A stretch of 64,000 nucleotides of DNA from Pseudoxanthomonas sp. PXM01 (GTDB lineage: Bacteria; Pseudomonadota; Gammaproteobacteria; Xanthomonadales; Xanthomonadaceae), in contig NZ_JACVAJ010000003.1 of NCBI RefSeq assembly GCF_014851815.1, forward strand, positions 186,001 to 250,000, written 5' to 3'. The notes under the pieces were generated by a model. It worked only from the letters and a program-made list of their open reading frames with translations, had not been told where the DNA came from and ran no database searches. Shown one piece after another: positions 27,634 through 36,088 of this stretch. How positions within the stretch are numbered: position 1 is the stretch's first letter; each line of letters opens with the position of its first letter. The position numbers and the translations under genes were made by a program.

Positions 27634-29085
27634 TCAGGCGATCAGCCGCTTCGAGCGTCGCTGCTGCATGCCCGCGTCCTGCGGGCGTTCAGACCACGTC
27701 GCCGCCATCGCCCGCACCGCCTGCACCAGCTGCTCCTCCGGCTTGGCGTAGGGAATCCGCAGCCAGCTGTCGGCGCCGCCTTCCACGCTGAAGACCGGGC
27801 CGGGCGCCAGGTAGATGCCCTGCCGCTCCATATCGGCGGCCAGTTGCGTGGCGCTGCCGTGCGGCATCCGCACCCACAGCGTCAGGCCGCCATCGGGCAG
27901 GCGGAAGCGCCAGTCCGGGAGGTGTTCGCGCAGCGCCTGTGCCAGCGCGTCGCGTCGCTGCCTCAGCTGTTCGCGGCGCACGGCGAGGAAGCTGTCGGTG
28001 CCGAGCATTTCCGCGACCACCAGCTGGTCGAACAGCGAGCTGCCCAGGTCCATCTGCACACGCGCCGCGACGATGCGGTCGACGGCGTCGCGCGGTGCGC
28101 GGATCCAGCCCACGCGCAGGCCGCCCCAGCACAGCTTCGATGCGCCGCCGACGGTATAGGCGCCGGGCGAATGCGCCGCGAACGGCGCGGGCATCGGCGC
28201 GTCTGTCAGGCAGGTCGACTGCAGCGTCTCGTCGATGATCGCGGTGGTGCGCGTCGCGTGCAGGGCCGCGGCATAGCGGGCGCGCTGCGCGTCGTGCATC
28301 AGGAATCCGGTGGGGTTCTGGAAATCGGGAATCAGGTAAGCCAGGCGTGGCGCCGTCTGCCGCAGCGTCGCCTCGATCGCGGCCACGTCCCAGCCCTCGT
28401 CGCCGAGCGGATCGGCCATCGGCGCGCTGACCAGCCGCGCGCCGCCGAGGCGCAGCGCTTCGATCGCGTTGGAGTACACCGGCGATTCGATCATCACGCG
28501 GTCGCCCGGACGCGACAGCGCACGCGCGACGATGGCGATGGCCGACAGCGCGCCCGACGTGATCACGATCTGTTCCGGCGCGGTGGGCAGGCCACGGCGC
28601 GCGTAGTCGGCCGCGACCAGTCCGCGCAGCGCCGGCAGGCCCGACGGCAGGTAGCCGTCGCTGGCCAGATAGGCGGGCAGGGCGGTCATTGCGCGCGCAT
28701 AGGCGGCGGCAACCCCCGGCGTGGCGCCGCCGGCGGCGCAGTTGAGGTCGATCACGCCCTCCATCGCATGCGCCTTGCCGACCGCATGCAGGGCATGGTC
28801 ATGCGCGCGCCGCCGGTCGACCGGTACGGCCGCATACGTGCCCGCGCCCTGGCGGGCGGTGGCGAAGCCGGCCGCGACCAGGTCCGCGTACGCGCGCGTG
28901 ACGGTGTTGCGCGACACGCCCAGCGCCTGGGTGACGGCGCGCTCGCTGGGCAGGCGGATGCCCAACGGAATCCGGCCGTCGCCGATGAGTTCCTGCAGGG
29001 CCTCGCGCAGGCCACGGTAGGCGGGTGTGCGGGGGAAGTCGCCGACCAGCGTGGCGAGACGGTCAGGGGCCAATGCGCGTTCCAT
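27634..29085 (-). CDS. yczR: MocR/PdxR-type transcription regulator (GntR HTH fused to aminotransferase-like domain), YczR-like
   Basis: 483 residues: a GntR winged helix at 15-85 (RLPSERAVTQALGVSRNTV) joined to a fold-type-I PLP domain with QNPTG (N257), D285 and the Schiff-base lysine K317 (GGASKLCW). MocR regulators use PLP as effector; the YczR subgroup is defined by divergent linkage to a yczE membrane gene, which is exactly the arrangement here. Only 60 bp separate the two start codons, so it most likely controls yczE-phzF and itself. Confidence 0.92.
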   Translation of the reverse strand: MERALAPDRLATLVGDFPRTPAYRGLREALQELIGDGRIPLGIRLPSERAVTQALGVSRNTVTRAYADLVAAGFATARQGAGTYAAVPVDRRRAHDHALHAVGKAHAMEGVIDLNCAAGGATPGVAAAYARAMTALPAYLASDGYLPSGLPALRGLVAADYARRGLPTAPEQIVITSGALSAIAIVARALSRPGDRVMIESPVYSNAIEALRLGGARLVSAPMADPLGDEGWDVAAIEATLRQTAPRLAYLIPDFQNPTGFLMHDAQRARYAAALHATRTTAIIDETLQSTCLTDAPMPAPFAAHSPGAYTVGGASKLCWGGLRVGWIRAPRDAVDRIVAARVQMDLGSSLFDQLVVAEMLGTDSFLAVRREQLRQRRDALAQALREHLPDWRFRLPDGGLTLWVRMPHGSATQLAADMERQGIYLAPGPVFSVEGGADSWLRIPYAKPEEQLVQAVRAMAATWSERPQDAGMQQRRSKRLIA

Positions 29086-29145
29086 GGGGCCACTATGTCA
29101 CGATTGGCTCTAGTGGAAAGGGCCAATCCGGAGGATGGTGGCCCC
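29086..29145. promoter_or_regulatory. yczR/yczE divergent operator region with nested palindromes
   Basis: GGGGCCAC (29086-29093) and GTGGCCCC (29138-29145) lie flush against the two start codons, so both genes read GTGGCCCC-ATG. Inside is ATTGGC...GGCCAAT around TAGTGGAAAG. These inverted arms in a 60-bp divergent intergenic space are candidate MocR-binding sites. Confidence 0.6.
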
Positions 29146-29823
29146 ATGAAACCGCCCACCACTCCCACCGGACTCGCCAACCTCGGCCCCCTCGCGCAAT
29201 TGAAGGCCGGCCGCCTGCCGGAACGCCTGCTGCGCCTCCTCGTCGGACTCTGGCTGTACGGCCTGGCCATTGCGCTGATGATCGAAGGCGCCGTCGGCGC
29301 GTCGCCGTGGGATGTCTTCCACCTGGGCGTCTCGCATCACGTGCCGCTGTCGTTCGGCATGGTGATGGTGCTCACGGCGGTGGCCGTACTGCTGGCATGG
29401 ATTCCGCTGCGGCAGATGCCGGGCCTGGGCACCGTCGCCAATACGCTGCTGCTGGGTCCGTTCGCCGATCTCAATCTGGCCCTGCTCGATACGCCGGAAG
29501 GTCTGGCGTTGCGTTGTGCCTACCTGGTGGCCGGCGTGGTGCTGTGCGCGGTCGCCACCGCCATGTACATCGGCGCGCAACTCGGACCGGGTCCGCGCGA
29601 TGGCCTGATGACCGGACTGGCCCGCCGCACCGGCTGGTCGATCCGCCGCATCCGCACGCTGATCGAAGTCACCGTGCTGGTCATCGGCGTGCTGCTCGGT
29701 GGCGTGGCGGGCGTGGGCACGCTGGTGTTCGCCTTCGGCGTGGGGCCACTGACGCAGTTCTTCCTGCGCTATCTGGTGGTGCGCCTGGATCCGCCCACCG
29801 CGGTGGTCGGAGAAACATCATGA
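29146..29823 (+). CDS. yczE: YczE/YitT-type integral membrane protein
   Basis: 225 residues, five to six transmembrane helices, with the family segments IEGAVGASPWDVFHLGVS and GPGPRDGLMTGLARRTGWS. The molecular activity of YczE is unknown. It is coupled to the PhzF gene by an ATGA overlap. Confidence 0.88.
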   Translation: MKPPTTPTGLANLGPLAQLKAGRLPERLLRLLVGLWLYGLAIALMIEGAVGASPWDVFHLGVSHHVPLSFGMVMVLTAVAVLLAWIPLRQMPGLGTVANTLLLGPFADLNLALLDTPEGLALRCAYLVAGVVLCAVATAMYIGAQLGPGPRDGLMTGLARRTGWSIRRIRTLIEVTVLVIGVLLGGVAGVGTLVFAFGVGPLTQFFLRYLVVRLDPPTAVVGETS

Positions 29824-30659
29824 CCCCCGCGATCCTGCGCTACAGCGCGTTCACCCCCGATCCCGAAGGGGGTAATCCCGCCGGCGTGGTGCTGGATGCG
29901 CGTGGGCTCGACGCCGCCGCCATGCAGCGCATCGCCGCCGATCTGGGTTACTCGGAAACCGCCTTCCTGCTGCCGCGCGCCGATGGCGAACTCGACGTGC
30001 GCTACTTCAGTCCGCTGGCGGAAGTGAGCTTCTGCGGGCACGCGACGATCGCGGCGATGGTGGCGCAGGCACGCGACCAGGGTCCGGGCGCTTTCGTGCT
30101 GCATGCGCAGGCCGGACGCGTGCCGGTGACGGTCGATGCCGGCTTCACCGCCACGCTGACCAGCGTGCCGCCACGCACCGCACCGATCGATGCGGCGGAT
30201 CTCGGCGCACTGCTGGCAACGCTCGGCTGGCGTCACGACGAACTCGATCCCCAGCTGCCGCCGGGGCTCGCGTATGCGGGCGCCTGGCATCCGGTCATCG
30301 CCGCCGCCACGCGCGCACGCCTCGCCGACCTGCACTACGACTTCGATGCGCTCGCTGCACTGATGAAGGCGCGCGGCTGGACCACGGTCAACCTGGTCTG
30401 GCGCGAGGACGCGCAGACCCTGCACGCGCGCAATCCCTTCCCGCCGGGCGGCGTGGTGGAAGATCCCGCGACCGGTGCCGCGGCCGCCGCGCTGGGCGCG
30501 TATCTCGCGGCACACGACGCACTGCCCGCCACGCGCGCCTTCGTCATCCACCAGGGCCACGACCTTGGCCGCCCCAGCCTGTTGAACGTGGCCGTGCCGG
30601 TCGACGTGAGCGACGGCGTGCGGGTGAGCGGGACGGCAGTGGAGATCGGCGCGGGTTGA
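29820..30659 (+). CDS. PhzF-family isomerase/epimerase-like protein
   Basis: 279 residues with a two-fold diaminopimelate-epimerase-like fold: GGNPAGV (18-24), the catalytic-type E46 in GYSETAF, SFCGHAT (residues 70-76) and the second-half motif DPATGAAAAALG. PhzF itself isomerises DHHA in phenazine synthesis, but no other phenazine gene is nearby, so a different substrate is likely. Its ATG overlaps the yczE stop, so both should be YczR-controlled (inference). Confidence 0.9.
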   Translation: MTPAILRYSAFTPDPEGGNPAGVVLDARGLDAAAMQRIAADLGYSETAFLLPRADGELDVRYFSPLAEVSFCGHATIAAMVAQARDQGPGAFVLHAQAGRVPVTVDAGFTATLTSVPPRTAPIDAADLGALLATLGWRHDELDPQLPPGLAYAGAWHPVIAAATRARLADLHYDFDALAALMKARGWTTVNLVWREDAQTLHARNPFPPGGVVEDPATGAAAAALGAYLAAHDALPATRAFVIHQGHDLGRPSLLNVAVPVDVSDGVRVSGTAVEIGAG

Positions 30660-30717
30660 CCGCCTTCGCACCGCCTTGACTGCCCCGATGGAAGCATCGA
30701 TGCAGGAGGGTCGTGCC

Positions 30718-31200
30718 ATGTTCGATGGTTGGGAAGCGCAGGTGTCGGTGGTCGCGCGCATCGGGTTCGCGATGCTGCTGGGCGGCGTTATCGGTCTGGA
30801 GCGCGAAATCAAGGACCGGCCCGCCGGGTTCCGTACCCATACGCTCGTCGCGGCGGCAGCCGCCATGCTCACCGGCATGGGTGAAATGATGCTGGCGCAG
30901 GCGCAGCACAACGAAGAGCGCGTGCAGATCGATCCCTTCCGCCTGGTGGAAGCGGTGATCGCCGGCGTGGCCTTCATCGGCGCCGGCACGATGATCGCCC
31001 AGCGCGGCCGCGGCGTCGCCGGCATCACCACCGCCGCTTCGCTGCTGATGGTGGCCGTGATCGGCGTAGCCGTCGGTTTCGGCCACGGTTGGTTGGCCCT
31101 GCTTGCCACGCTGCTGACGCTCGCGGTGCTGTCCGTGCTGGCGTGGATGGAGCGGCGCGTGTCGCGGGGTGGGTCCGGGAACGAAGACGCCGCAGGTTGA
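30718..31200 (+). CDS. MgtC/SapB-family membrane protein
   Basis: 160 residues with four hydrophobic helices and the MgtC N-terminal signature LLGGVIGLEREIKDRPAGFRTHTLV, plus VAFIGAGTMIAQRG. ATG 30718 is preferred to upstream ATGs because AGGAGG at 30704-30709 lies 8 nt before it. The protein ends after the helical domain, lacking the C-terminal ACT-like domain of Salmonella MgtC, as is common for SapB-type members. The role is membrane-associated and uncertain. Confidence 0.88.
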   Translation: MFDGWEAQVSVVARIGFAMLLGGVIGLEREIKDRPAGFRTHTLVAAAAAMLTGMGEMMLAQAQHNEERVQIDPFRLVEAVIAGVAFIGAGTMIAQRGRGVAGITTAASLLMVAVIGVAVGFGHGWLALLATLLTLAVLSVLAWMERRVSRGGSGNEDAAG

Positions 31201-31330
31201 CGTTGGGGCAGTGGAATCACGCCGCGGAAGCGGCCACCCGCATGTTTTTGTGTCTTGACGCGCTATTGGGCGGCGATGAACATCCACGTTGTCGCCCTGT
31301 ATCGGGGTCCACCAAGGGTCAGGCGCACCC

Positions 31331-31765
31331 ATGAACCTTCTCGTGAGACGCAGGAAGATCACTGTCCCGGCGGGATATTCCGAGCGAGAGTGCTTCCTCG
31401 TTTCCTATGCAATGCCGTTGTGCAAGCACTGCTTTGTGCTCTGCCACGAGCCGTCCGATCCGGATCATCCCAGCATCGATCATTCGGTCATGGGCTTCTT
31501 CATGGCCCAGGCGCACGAGTTGTCGGACAGCGTCACGGGTAATGCCCACTCATTCGTGATCATCCACAGCGGTGGATTTGTCCGCAAGCGCCACAACCTG
31601 CACATGCATGTCTTCGTGATCCGTCGGCGTGGACAGAAGGCGCTGTTGTACGCACTTCTGGCGATGGTCCACACCACGTCGGCCGTGAGGCGAGTGGCGC
31701 TCAGGCTCATCGGCCGCGAGCCGAGCAATTCATTCAAGCCGACGCCGCTTCGCGGCGCGGCTTGA
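31331..31765 (+). CDS. small protein with HIT-like histidine cluster, attC-derived C-terminus
   Basis: 144 residues. KHCFVLCHEP near the N-terminus and RHNLHMHVFVIRR near residue 97 resemble the CxxC and HxHxH motifs of HIT nucleotide hydrolases, but the histidine spacing is not canonical, so the family is uncertain. The last residues, SNSFKPTPLRGAA, are encoded by the overlapping attC-like site, the same read-through tail seen in cassettes 9-12 kb downstream. This points to a former integron cassette. Confidence 0.7.
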   Translation: MNLLVRRRKITVPAGYSERECFLVSYAMPLCKHCFVLCHEPSDPDHPSIDHSVMGFFMAQAHELSDSVTGNAHSFVIIHSGGFVRKRHNLHMHVFVIRRRGQKALLYALLAMVHTTSAVRRVALRLIGREPSNSFKPTPLRGAA

Positions 31766-31778
31766 ACCGTCGTCAGGG
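31720..31778 (+). other. isolated degenerate integron attC site
   Basis: 59 bp with the same central fold as the main array (AATTCATTCAAGCCG, GCCGCTTCGCGGC hairpin, GGCTTGA) but decayed ends: GCCGAGC replaces GCCTAAC and GTCAGGG replaces GTTAGGC. It lies about 8.7 kb left of the array. Confidence 0.8.
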
Positions 31779-31839
31779 GAGTGACGCGTCGTGTGCCGTT
31801 TCATCAACGCAGAAACACCAACGGAAAGGGGATTCCACC

Positions 31840-32265
31840 ATGCTCGTAAAAACGATGATCGGCGTCGCGCTCGTCTGCGCCTCGCAACTTTGCAACGCCC
31901 AGACCGCCGATCCTGCGCCTGAGCCGCAAAGCCAGGGCGGCGGTATCTGTCTGTTCACCGGTACGCCGCCCGCTGACCACACCTACACCACGCTCAGGAA
32001 GCTGAAGTACGGGAAGGGCAGCTATGGCAGCGTCAACGACATCCTTCCCATGGTCATCGCCGATGCCAAGGCAGCGGGTGCCGATGCCGTCATCCACTAC
32101 AACGGCTCGCAGCGTTTCGGCTTCTGGCCCTGGCGGTTCGTGAGGCCGGTCGTGACCGGTACCGCCATCAAGTGGGAGCCGGCGCGCGATGTCGACTGCG
32201 CAGCCGCGGGCGGCCACTACAGCACGGGAACGCTGGCGGAAGCACCGCCGCCGCCTGCCAAGTGA
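31840..32265 (+). CDS. exported small protein, unknown function
   Basis: 141 residues with a signal peptide ending LCNAQ and a compact domain: LKYGKGSYGSVNDI, IADAKAAGADAVIHYN, VVTGTAIKW. The phrase about an alpha-helix followed by GADAVIH and a closing beta strand is reminiscent of YbjQ/DUF4156-type pentameric or Rcs-like small folds; this is weak. ATG 31840 follows GGAAAGGGG. It stands directly after the isolated attC-like site. Confidence 0.68.
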   Translation: MLVKTMIGVALVCASQLCNAQTADPAPEPQSQGGGICLFTGTPPADHTYTTLRKLKYGKGSYGSVNDILPMVIADAKAAGADAVIHYNGSQRFGFWPWRFVRPVVTGTAIKWEPARDVDCAAAGGHYSTGTLAEAPPPPAK

Positions 32266-32362
32266 CCCGTGTTCTCGCTCCTGGCACGTCGTTCTCGCCG
32301 AACCGATCCGCTTCAAGGTTCGACGGGGGCCCTGCCCGGAGGCACACACCAGGATGCCGGCC

Positions 32363-32746
32363 ATGAGCCACGAATCTTCAGCGCCCTCACTCGAAGGCGC
32401 CTGCCATTGCGGCGCCGTCCGCCTCACGCTCCCCGCCGTGCCGGTGGAGGTACTGACGTGCAATTGCTCGCTGTGCCGTCGCACGGGAGGGATCTGGGCG
32501 TTCTACGAGTTCGGCACCGTCACGATTCAAGGCCATCCCGGGAACACCGAGAACTACGTCTGGGGGGATCGTACCCTGCGCAACGTCCGCTGCAGGACCT
32601 GCGGGATCGTCACCCACTGGGAGCCGCTGGATCCGACGCCAAGCGCACGGCATGGCGTGAATCTGCGCAACTTCGATCCGGGCCTCGTGGAGGCCCTGGT
32701 CGTGAGGCGCTTCGATGGTGCGGATACATGGACGTTCATCGATTGA
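32363..32746 (+). CDS. GFA/CENP-V-type zinc protein (glutathione-dependent formaldehyde-activating enzyme family)
   Basis: 127 residues with the Cys pattern of the GFA family: CHCGAVRL (near residue 16), CNCSLCRRTGG (near residue 36) and CRTCG (near residue 78). The fold binds one or two zinc ions; true formaldehyde-glutathione activity has been questioned even for the founding member, so no substrate is assigned. An alternative ATG 9 bases upstream is possible. Confidence 0.87.
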   Translation: MSHESSAPSLEGACHCGAVRLTLPAVPVEVLTCNCSLCRRTGGIWAFYEFGTVTIQGHPGNTENYVWGDRTLRNVRCRTCGIVTHWEPLDPTPSARHGVNLRNFDPGLVEALVVRRFDGADTWTFID

Positions 32747-32811
32747 TCGCCGTAACACCGGTCGATTCCACCCGGACACCGGTGCGCCTCCCGTCTCAAG
32801 GAATTTCACGA

Positions 32812-33159
32812 ATGATTGATGGATTGGGGTTCTGCGTGATTTACCGGGCGAGGGTGCATCCCGACAAGGAAGCGAAGTACATCGCGGCCTGGTCCACGCT
32901 GACATCGCTGATCCGCTCGCAGCGCGGCGGTCTGGGATCGCGCTTGCACAAGGGCGCCGACGGCATCTGGTATGCGTATGCGCAATGGGAAAGCGCGCAG
33001 GCGCGGTCGGACGCCTTCGCGCTGCCCTCCGTACATCCTTCGGCGCATGCGGACATGATGGAATGCATCATCGAGTTCCTCCCCGAGATACCGCTCGATC
33101 CCATCGAGGACCAGCTGGTGCCGGTGTCCGCGTTGCGAGCCAACGCATCATCGAGGTGA
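32812..33159 (+). CDS. antibiotic-biosynthesis-monooxygenase (ABM)-like ferredoxin-fold protein
   Basis: 115 residues: VIYRARVHPDKEAKYIAAW and GGLGSRLHKGADGIWYAYAQWES match the dimeric alpha/beta ABM fold. Such small proteins may oxidise quinones or haem or have no known reaction. ATG 32812 has AAGGA 8 nt upstream. Confidence 0.78.
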   Translation: MIDGLGFCVIYRARVHPDKEAKYIAAWSTLTSLIRSQRGGLGSRLHKGADGIWYAYAQWESAQARSDAFALPSVHPSAHADMMECIIEFLPEIPLDPIEDQLVPVSALRANASSR

Positions 33160-33212
33160 TCCCGGCGTCGTGCCGCATCGCGTAACCACGAGCCTCCGGA
33201 ACGAAGCACGCC

Positions 33213-33770
33213 ATGGGCATCCTGACCTTCAGTCTCAACCTCACCCTCGATGGCTGCGTCGACCACGAAGCAGGCATCGCGGACGATGAGACGCATGCGT
33301 TCTTCACCCGGCTGATGGACGAGCACGGCGCGATGCTGTGGGGCCGCGTCACCTACGAGATGATGGAACGCTACTGGCCGGCGGTCGCCCGTGGCGAGGT
33401 GGATGCGCCGCCGGCCCTGCGCGAATGGGCGGACAAGCTGCAGGACAAACCGAAGTACGTGGTGTCGTCGACGCGCGCGGACTTCCCGTGGTCGAACAGC
33501 CACCGCATCGCCGGCGATCTGCGCAGCGGCGTGCAGGCGCTCAAGGACGCGACGCCGGACGGCGTACTGCTCGGGAGCGGTCTGCTGGCCAACGCACTGG
33601 ACCGGCTCGACCTGATCGACGAGTACCGCTTCCTCGTCCACCCCAGGATCGCCGGCCGTGGCCCGACGCTGTACCCGGGAGGATTGCCGGGCGCGCGACG
33701 GCTCGAACTCGTCTCTGCGACGCCCCTGCATTGCGGCGCGGTGGCGATGCACTATCGGCGTGCGCGCTGA
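33213..33770 (+). CDS. dihydrofolate reductase-like (RibD C-terminal domain) protein
   Basis: 185 residues. SLNLTLDGCVDH at the N-terminus, LWGRVTYEMMERYWP, KYVVSSTRAD and GVLLGSGLLANALDRLDLIDEYRFLVHPRIAGRG form the YyaP/RibD-C pattern of NADPH-binding reductases. The natural substrate of stand-alone members is unknown. It is probably read with the lipoprotein gene 13 bp downstream. Confidence 0.88.
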   Translation: MGILTFSLNLTLDGCVDHEAGIADDETHAFFTRLMDEHGAMLWGRVTYEMMERYWPAVARGEVDAPPALREWADKLQDKPKYVVSSTRADFPWSNSHRIAGDLRSGVQALKDATPDGVLLGSGLLANALDRLDLIDEYRFLVHPRIAGRGPTLYPGGLPGARRLELVSATPLHCGAVAMHYRRAR

Positions 33771-33783
33771 GTCGGAGAGAAGC

Positions 33784-34185
33784 ATGTCGCCAGACGCCGC
33801 ATTCAACCCGGCGTCCAACCGCGTGCCGGTGCGCACGAAGCCGGTCGCGATCGTCGCGCTGCTACTTCTATGCGGGTGCCGCGCGGATCATCCGGAGGGA
33901 CCGAGAGGGTCTATCTCCGTGGACCGCACATCTGACCAGTGTGTGCTCGAAATTGATCCGGCGTACGGCCAACCGTCGGTTGAGATCGGTGCCCGATGCA
34001 CACCCATGGCGGACGGCGGCATGCGCGTCACCACCGATGCTTGCGGTACCTTCCACCTCCGTCCCATCACGCAGCGCGGACCACAGGACGGACTGGCGTC
34101 CCTGGACGGCTATTGGGAAGTGGCGTCGCACAAGGATTGCCCCGTGCATGCCACCTCCTTCCCCGAAGCCTGGACGTTGAAATGA
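33784..34185 (+). CDS. putative lipoprotein, unknown function
   Basis: 133 residues with a lipobox (VALLLLCGC, Cys near residue 32) after an unusually long charged N-region, then a small Cys-containing domain (C53, C72, C87 and C119 could form two disulfides). An internal later start would shorten the leader but no better ribosome-binding site is visible. No family recognised. Confidence 0.65.
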   Translation: MSPDAAFNPASNRVPVRTKPVAIVALLLLCGCRADHPEGPRGSISVDRTSDQCVLEIDPAYGQPSVEIGARCTPMADGGMRVTTDACGTFHLRPITQRGPQDGLASLDGYWEVASHKDCPVHATSFPEAWTLK

Positions 34186-34248
34186 AGATCCGCTCCCGCG
34201 GGCTGCTACGCTTGCGAGGCCAACGAGGGTCACTCAAGGAGGAACAGG

Positions 34249-34596
34249 ATGAAACACCGTTTTGGATGGGCCGCGCTTGCCGGCCTGCTCGCCATCTCGT
34301 CGGTGGGCGCGAAGGAGCCGCTGCGGCTCGATGCGTCCACGGACGCCACCGCCGAGGCGAGCTGGAAGGCCATGCACGAGGAGGCCTCGCCCGAGCAGAA
34401 GCAGAAGCTCGCGTTGGCCATGCTCAAGATCAACCTGGCCGGCACGCACTCGGCCCACGATGCGGCGCGCGATCCGGCGTTGCAGACCCTCGGCATCACC
34501 GGGATCAAGGACAAGGTGTCGGGCATGACCGCCGAGGAGATCATCGCCCTGGCCGACCGCGTGTCTACCATCACCGCCGAGCCCGCGCGCGATTGA
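34249..34596 (+). CDS. exported helical protein (DUF6694-like)
   Basis: 115 residues: a short signal peptide (AALAGLLAISSVGAK), then two helices with the pattern LDASTDATAEASWKAMHEEA and EQKQKLALAMLKINL, resembling the DUF6694 lipoprotein family but lacking a lipobox Cys. ATG 34249 has a strong AAGGAGGA site 6 nt upstream. Role unknown. Confidence 0.75.
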   Translation: MKHRFGWAALAGLLAISSVGAKEPLRLDASTDATAEASWKAMHEEASPEQKQKLALAMLKINLAGTHSAHDAARDPALQTLGITGIKDKVSGMTAEEIIALADRVSTITAEPARD

Positions 34597-34642
34597 TGCC
34601 GCTCACGAGGCTCGAGCGCCGTCGCACGGACAAGCGCAACCC

Positions 34643-34812
34643 GTAGGATGGGTGGAGCCGAAGGCGATACCCATCGGCTTTCCATCAATGCGCCATGTCT
34701 AGGAGTTGATGGGATCAACTTGCCTCTGGCAGATCGCTGAGAAGCGCAGCTCCAAGACGATGGGTAGACCGGCTACGCCGTTGAAAGCCGCCTACGGTTC
34801 CACCCATCCTAC
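34643..34812. repeat. 170-bp element with GTAGGATGGGTGGA terminal inverted repeats
   Basis: The ends GTAGGATGGGTGGAGCCG (34643-) and its near-perfect inverse (to 34812) enclose ACCCATCGG / CGATGGGTA sub-palindromes and no coding sequence. The size, inverted ends and GTAG head suggest a non-autonomous repeat (MITE or composite REP). It sits between convergent genes. Confidence 0.75.
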
Positions 34813-34837
34813 GAAGGCATCGATGTTGGCCTGAGGC

Positions 34838-36088
34838 TCAGTCGTGCCGCAGCGCTGCGATGGGATCGAGCTGCGCGGCCTGTCGCGCGGGATACACGCC
34901 GAAGCCGAGGCCGACCACGGCGCAGAAACCGGCCGACAGCAGGATCGGCAGCGGGGCCCACGCGACCTGCCAGCCGGCGAACGTGGCGATCAGGTAGGCC
35001 AGCACGCCGCCGAACACCAGGCCCAGCACCGCACCGGCGATGCAGATGACGGTGGCCTCGCGCAGGAACTGCGCGATCACGTCGCGGCGGCGCGCACCGA
35101 GCGCGCGCAGCAGGCCGATCTCGCGGCGGCGCTCCAGCACGTTGGCCAGCATGATGTTCATGATGCCGATGCCGCCGACCAGTAGGCTGACGCCGGCGAT
35201 CGCGCCCATCACCACCTGGAAGATGCGCTGCGTCTGCTGGTGCTGCTGGAACAACTGCTGCGGCACGATCAGCTGGTAGTCCGCCATGCCGGCGTGGCGC
35301 TGGTCCAGCACCGCCGACAGCACGCCGGCGCCAGCGGCGAGCCGCTGCGGATCGTCGAGGCGCAGGAGGAAGCGGTCCACCTCGTCTTCCTGCGGCTGGA
35401 AGCGGAAGCGCGCGCGCACGCTGGCCAGGGGTGCGTAGATGCGGTTGCTCTCCGAGCCCAGCTGCACGCCTTCGAAATCGTCCTGGCCCAGGTCGCGGTC
35501 GGTCAGCACGCCGACCACTTCCAGCCACACATGGTTGACCTTGATCAGCCCGCCGATGGCATCGCCCTTCGGGAACAGGTCCGCCGCGGCCTGGTGGCCG
35601 AGCACCGCGACCGCCGCCAGCGCGGCTTCGTCGTCGGCGGTGAACGCGCGGCCCTGGGCGATCTTCAGCGACGACAGGTCGAACCAGCTGGCGCTCACGC
35701 CACTCGCCTGCGCATCGCTGCGGCCGCTGTCGCTGAAGACGGTGTGTGTGCGCACCTGTTTCTCGGCGGCATGGCGCTCGGCGCCGGGCACCACGCTGAG
35801 CGCGGCGTCCGCGTCGGCGACGGTCAGGCCCAGGCTGCGCTCGCGCGTCTCCTTCATGGTGTCCTCGTCCTGCGGCTTGGCCTCGGCGATCAGGTTGTGC
35901 AGGCCGAGGCCTTCGACCAGCCGCAGCGCTTCGCGCCGGCTGCCTTCACCGACCGCCTGCATCGCCACGATCGCGCCCACCCCGAAGATCATGCCGAGCA
36001 GCGTCAGCAGCGTGCGCAGGCGACGGCGCCACAGTTCCTCCACCGCTTCGCGCCAGACGGTGGGCAGGCGGTTGAACAGGCCGGTCAT
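34838..36088 (-). CDS. MacB-type ABC transporter permease (FtsX-like)
   Basis: 416 residues: one N-terminal transmembrane helix (LRTLLTLLGMIFGVGAIVAM), a large periplasmic MacB-PCD domain (about residues 50-280), and three C-terminal helices with MNIMLANVLERRREIGLLRALGARRRDV. This is the mechanotransmission-type permease found in MacB, LolCE and FtsX systems. It is the last gene of a five-gene operon; its ATG overlaps the upstream stop (ATGA). Confidence 0.92.
   Translation of the reverse strand: MTGLFNRLPTVWREAVEELWRRRLRTLLTLLGMIFGVGAIVAMQAVGEGSRREALRLVEGLGLHNLIAEAKPQDEDTMKETRERSLGLTVADADAALSVVPGAERHAAEKQVRTHTVFSDSGRSDAQASGVSASWFDLSSLKIAQGRAFTADDEAALAAVAVLGHQAAADLFPKGDAIGGLIKVNHVWLEVVGVLTDRDLGQDDFEGVQLGSESNRIYAPLASVRARFRFQPQEDEVDRFLLRLDDPQRLAAGAGVLSAVLDQRHAGMADYQLIVPQQLFQQHQQTQRIFQVVMGAIAGVSLLVGGIGIMNIMLANVLERRREIGLLRALGARRRDVIAQFLREATVICIAGAVLGLVFGGVLAYLIATFAGWQVAWAPLPILLSAGFCAVVGLGFGVYPARQAAQLDPIAALRHD

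Noticed and set aside
31331..31765. Firm assignment of the gene as a HIT hydrolase
   Set aside because: The H-x2-H-x-H spacing does not match the HIT triad; kept only as HIT-like.
32266..32353. attC-like stem (GCCGAACC...GGTTCGAC) after the 31840 gene
   Set aside because: Has a hairpin but neither core sequence nor the ATTCAAGCCG arm; too weak to call.
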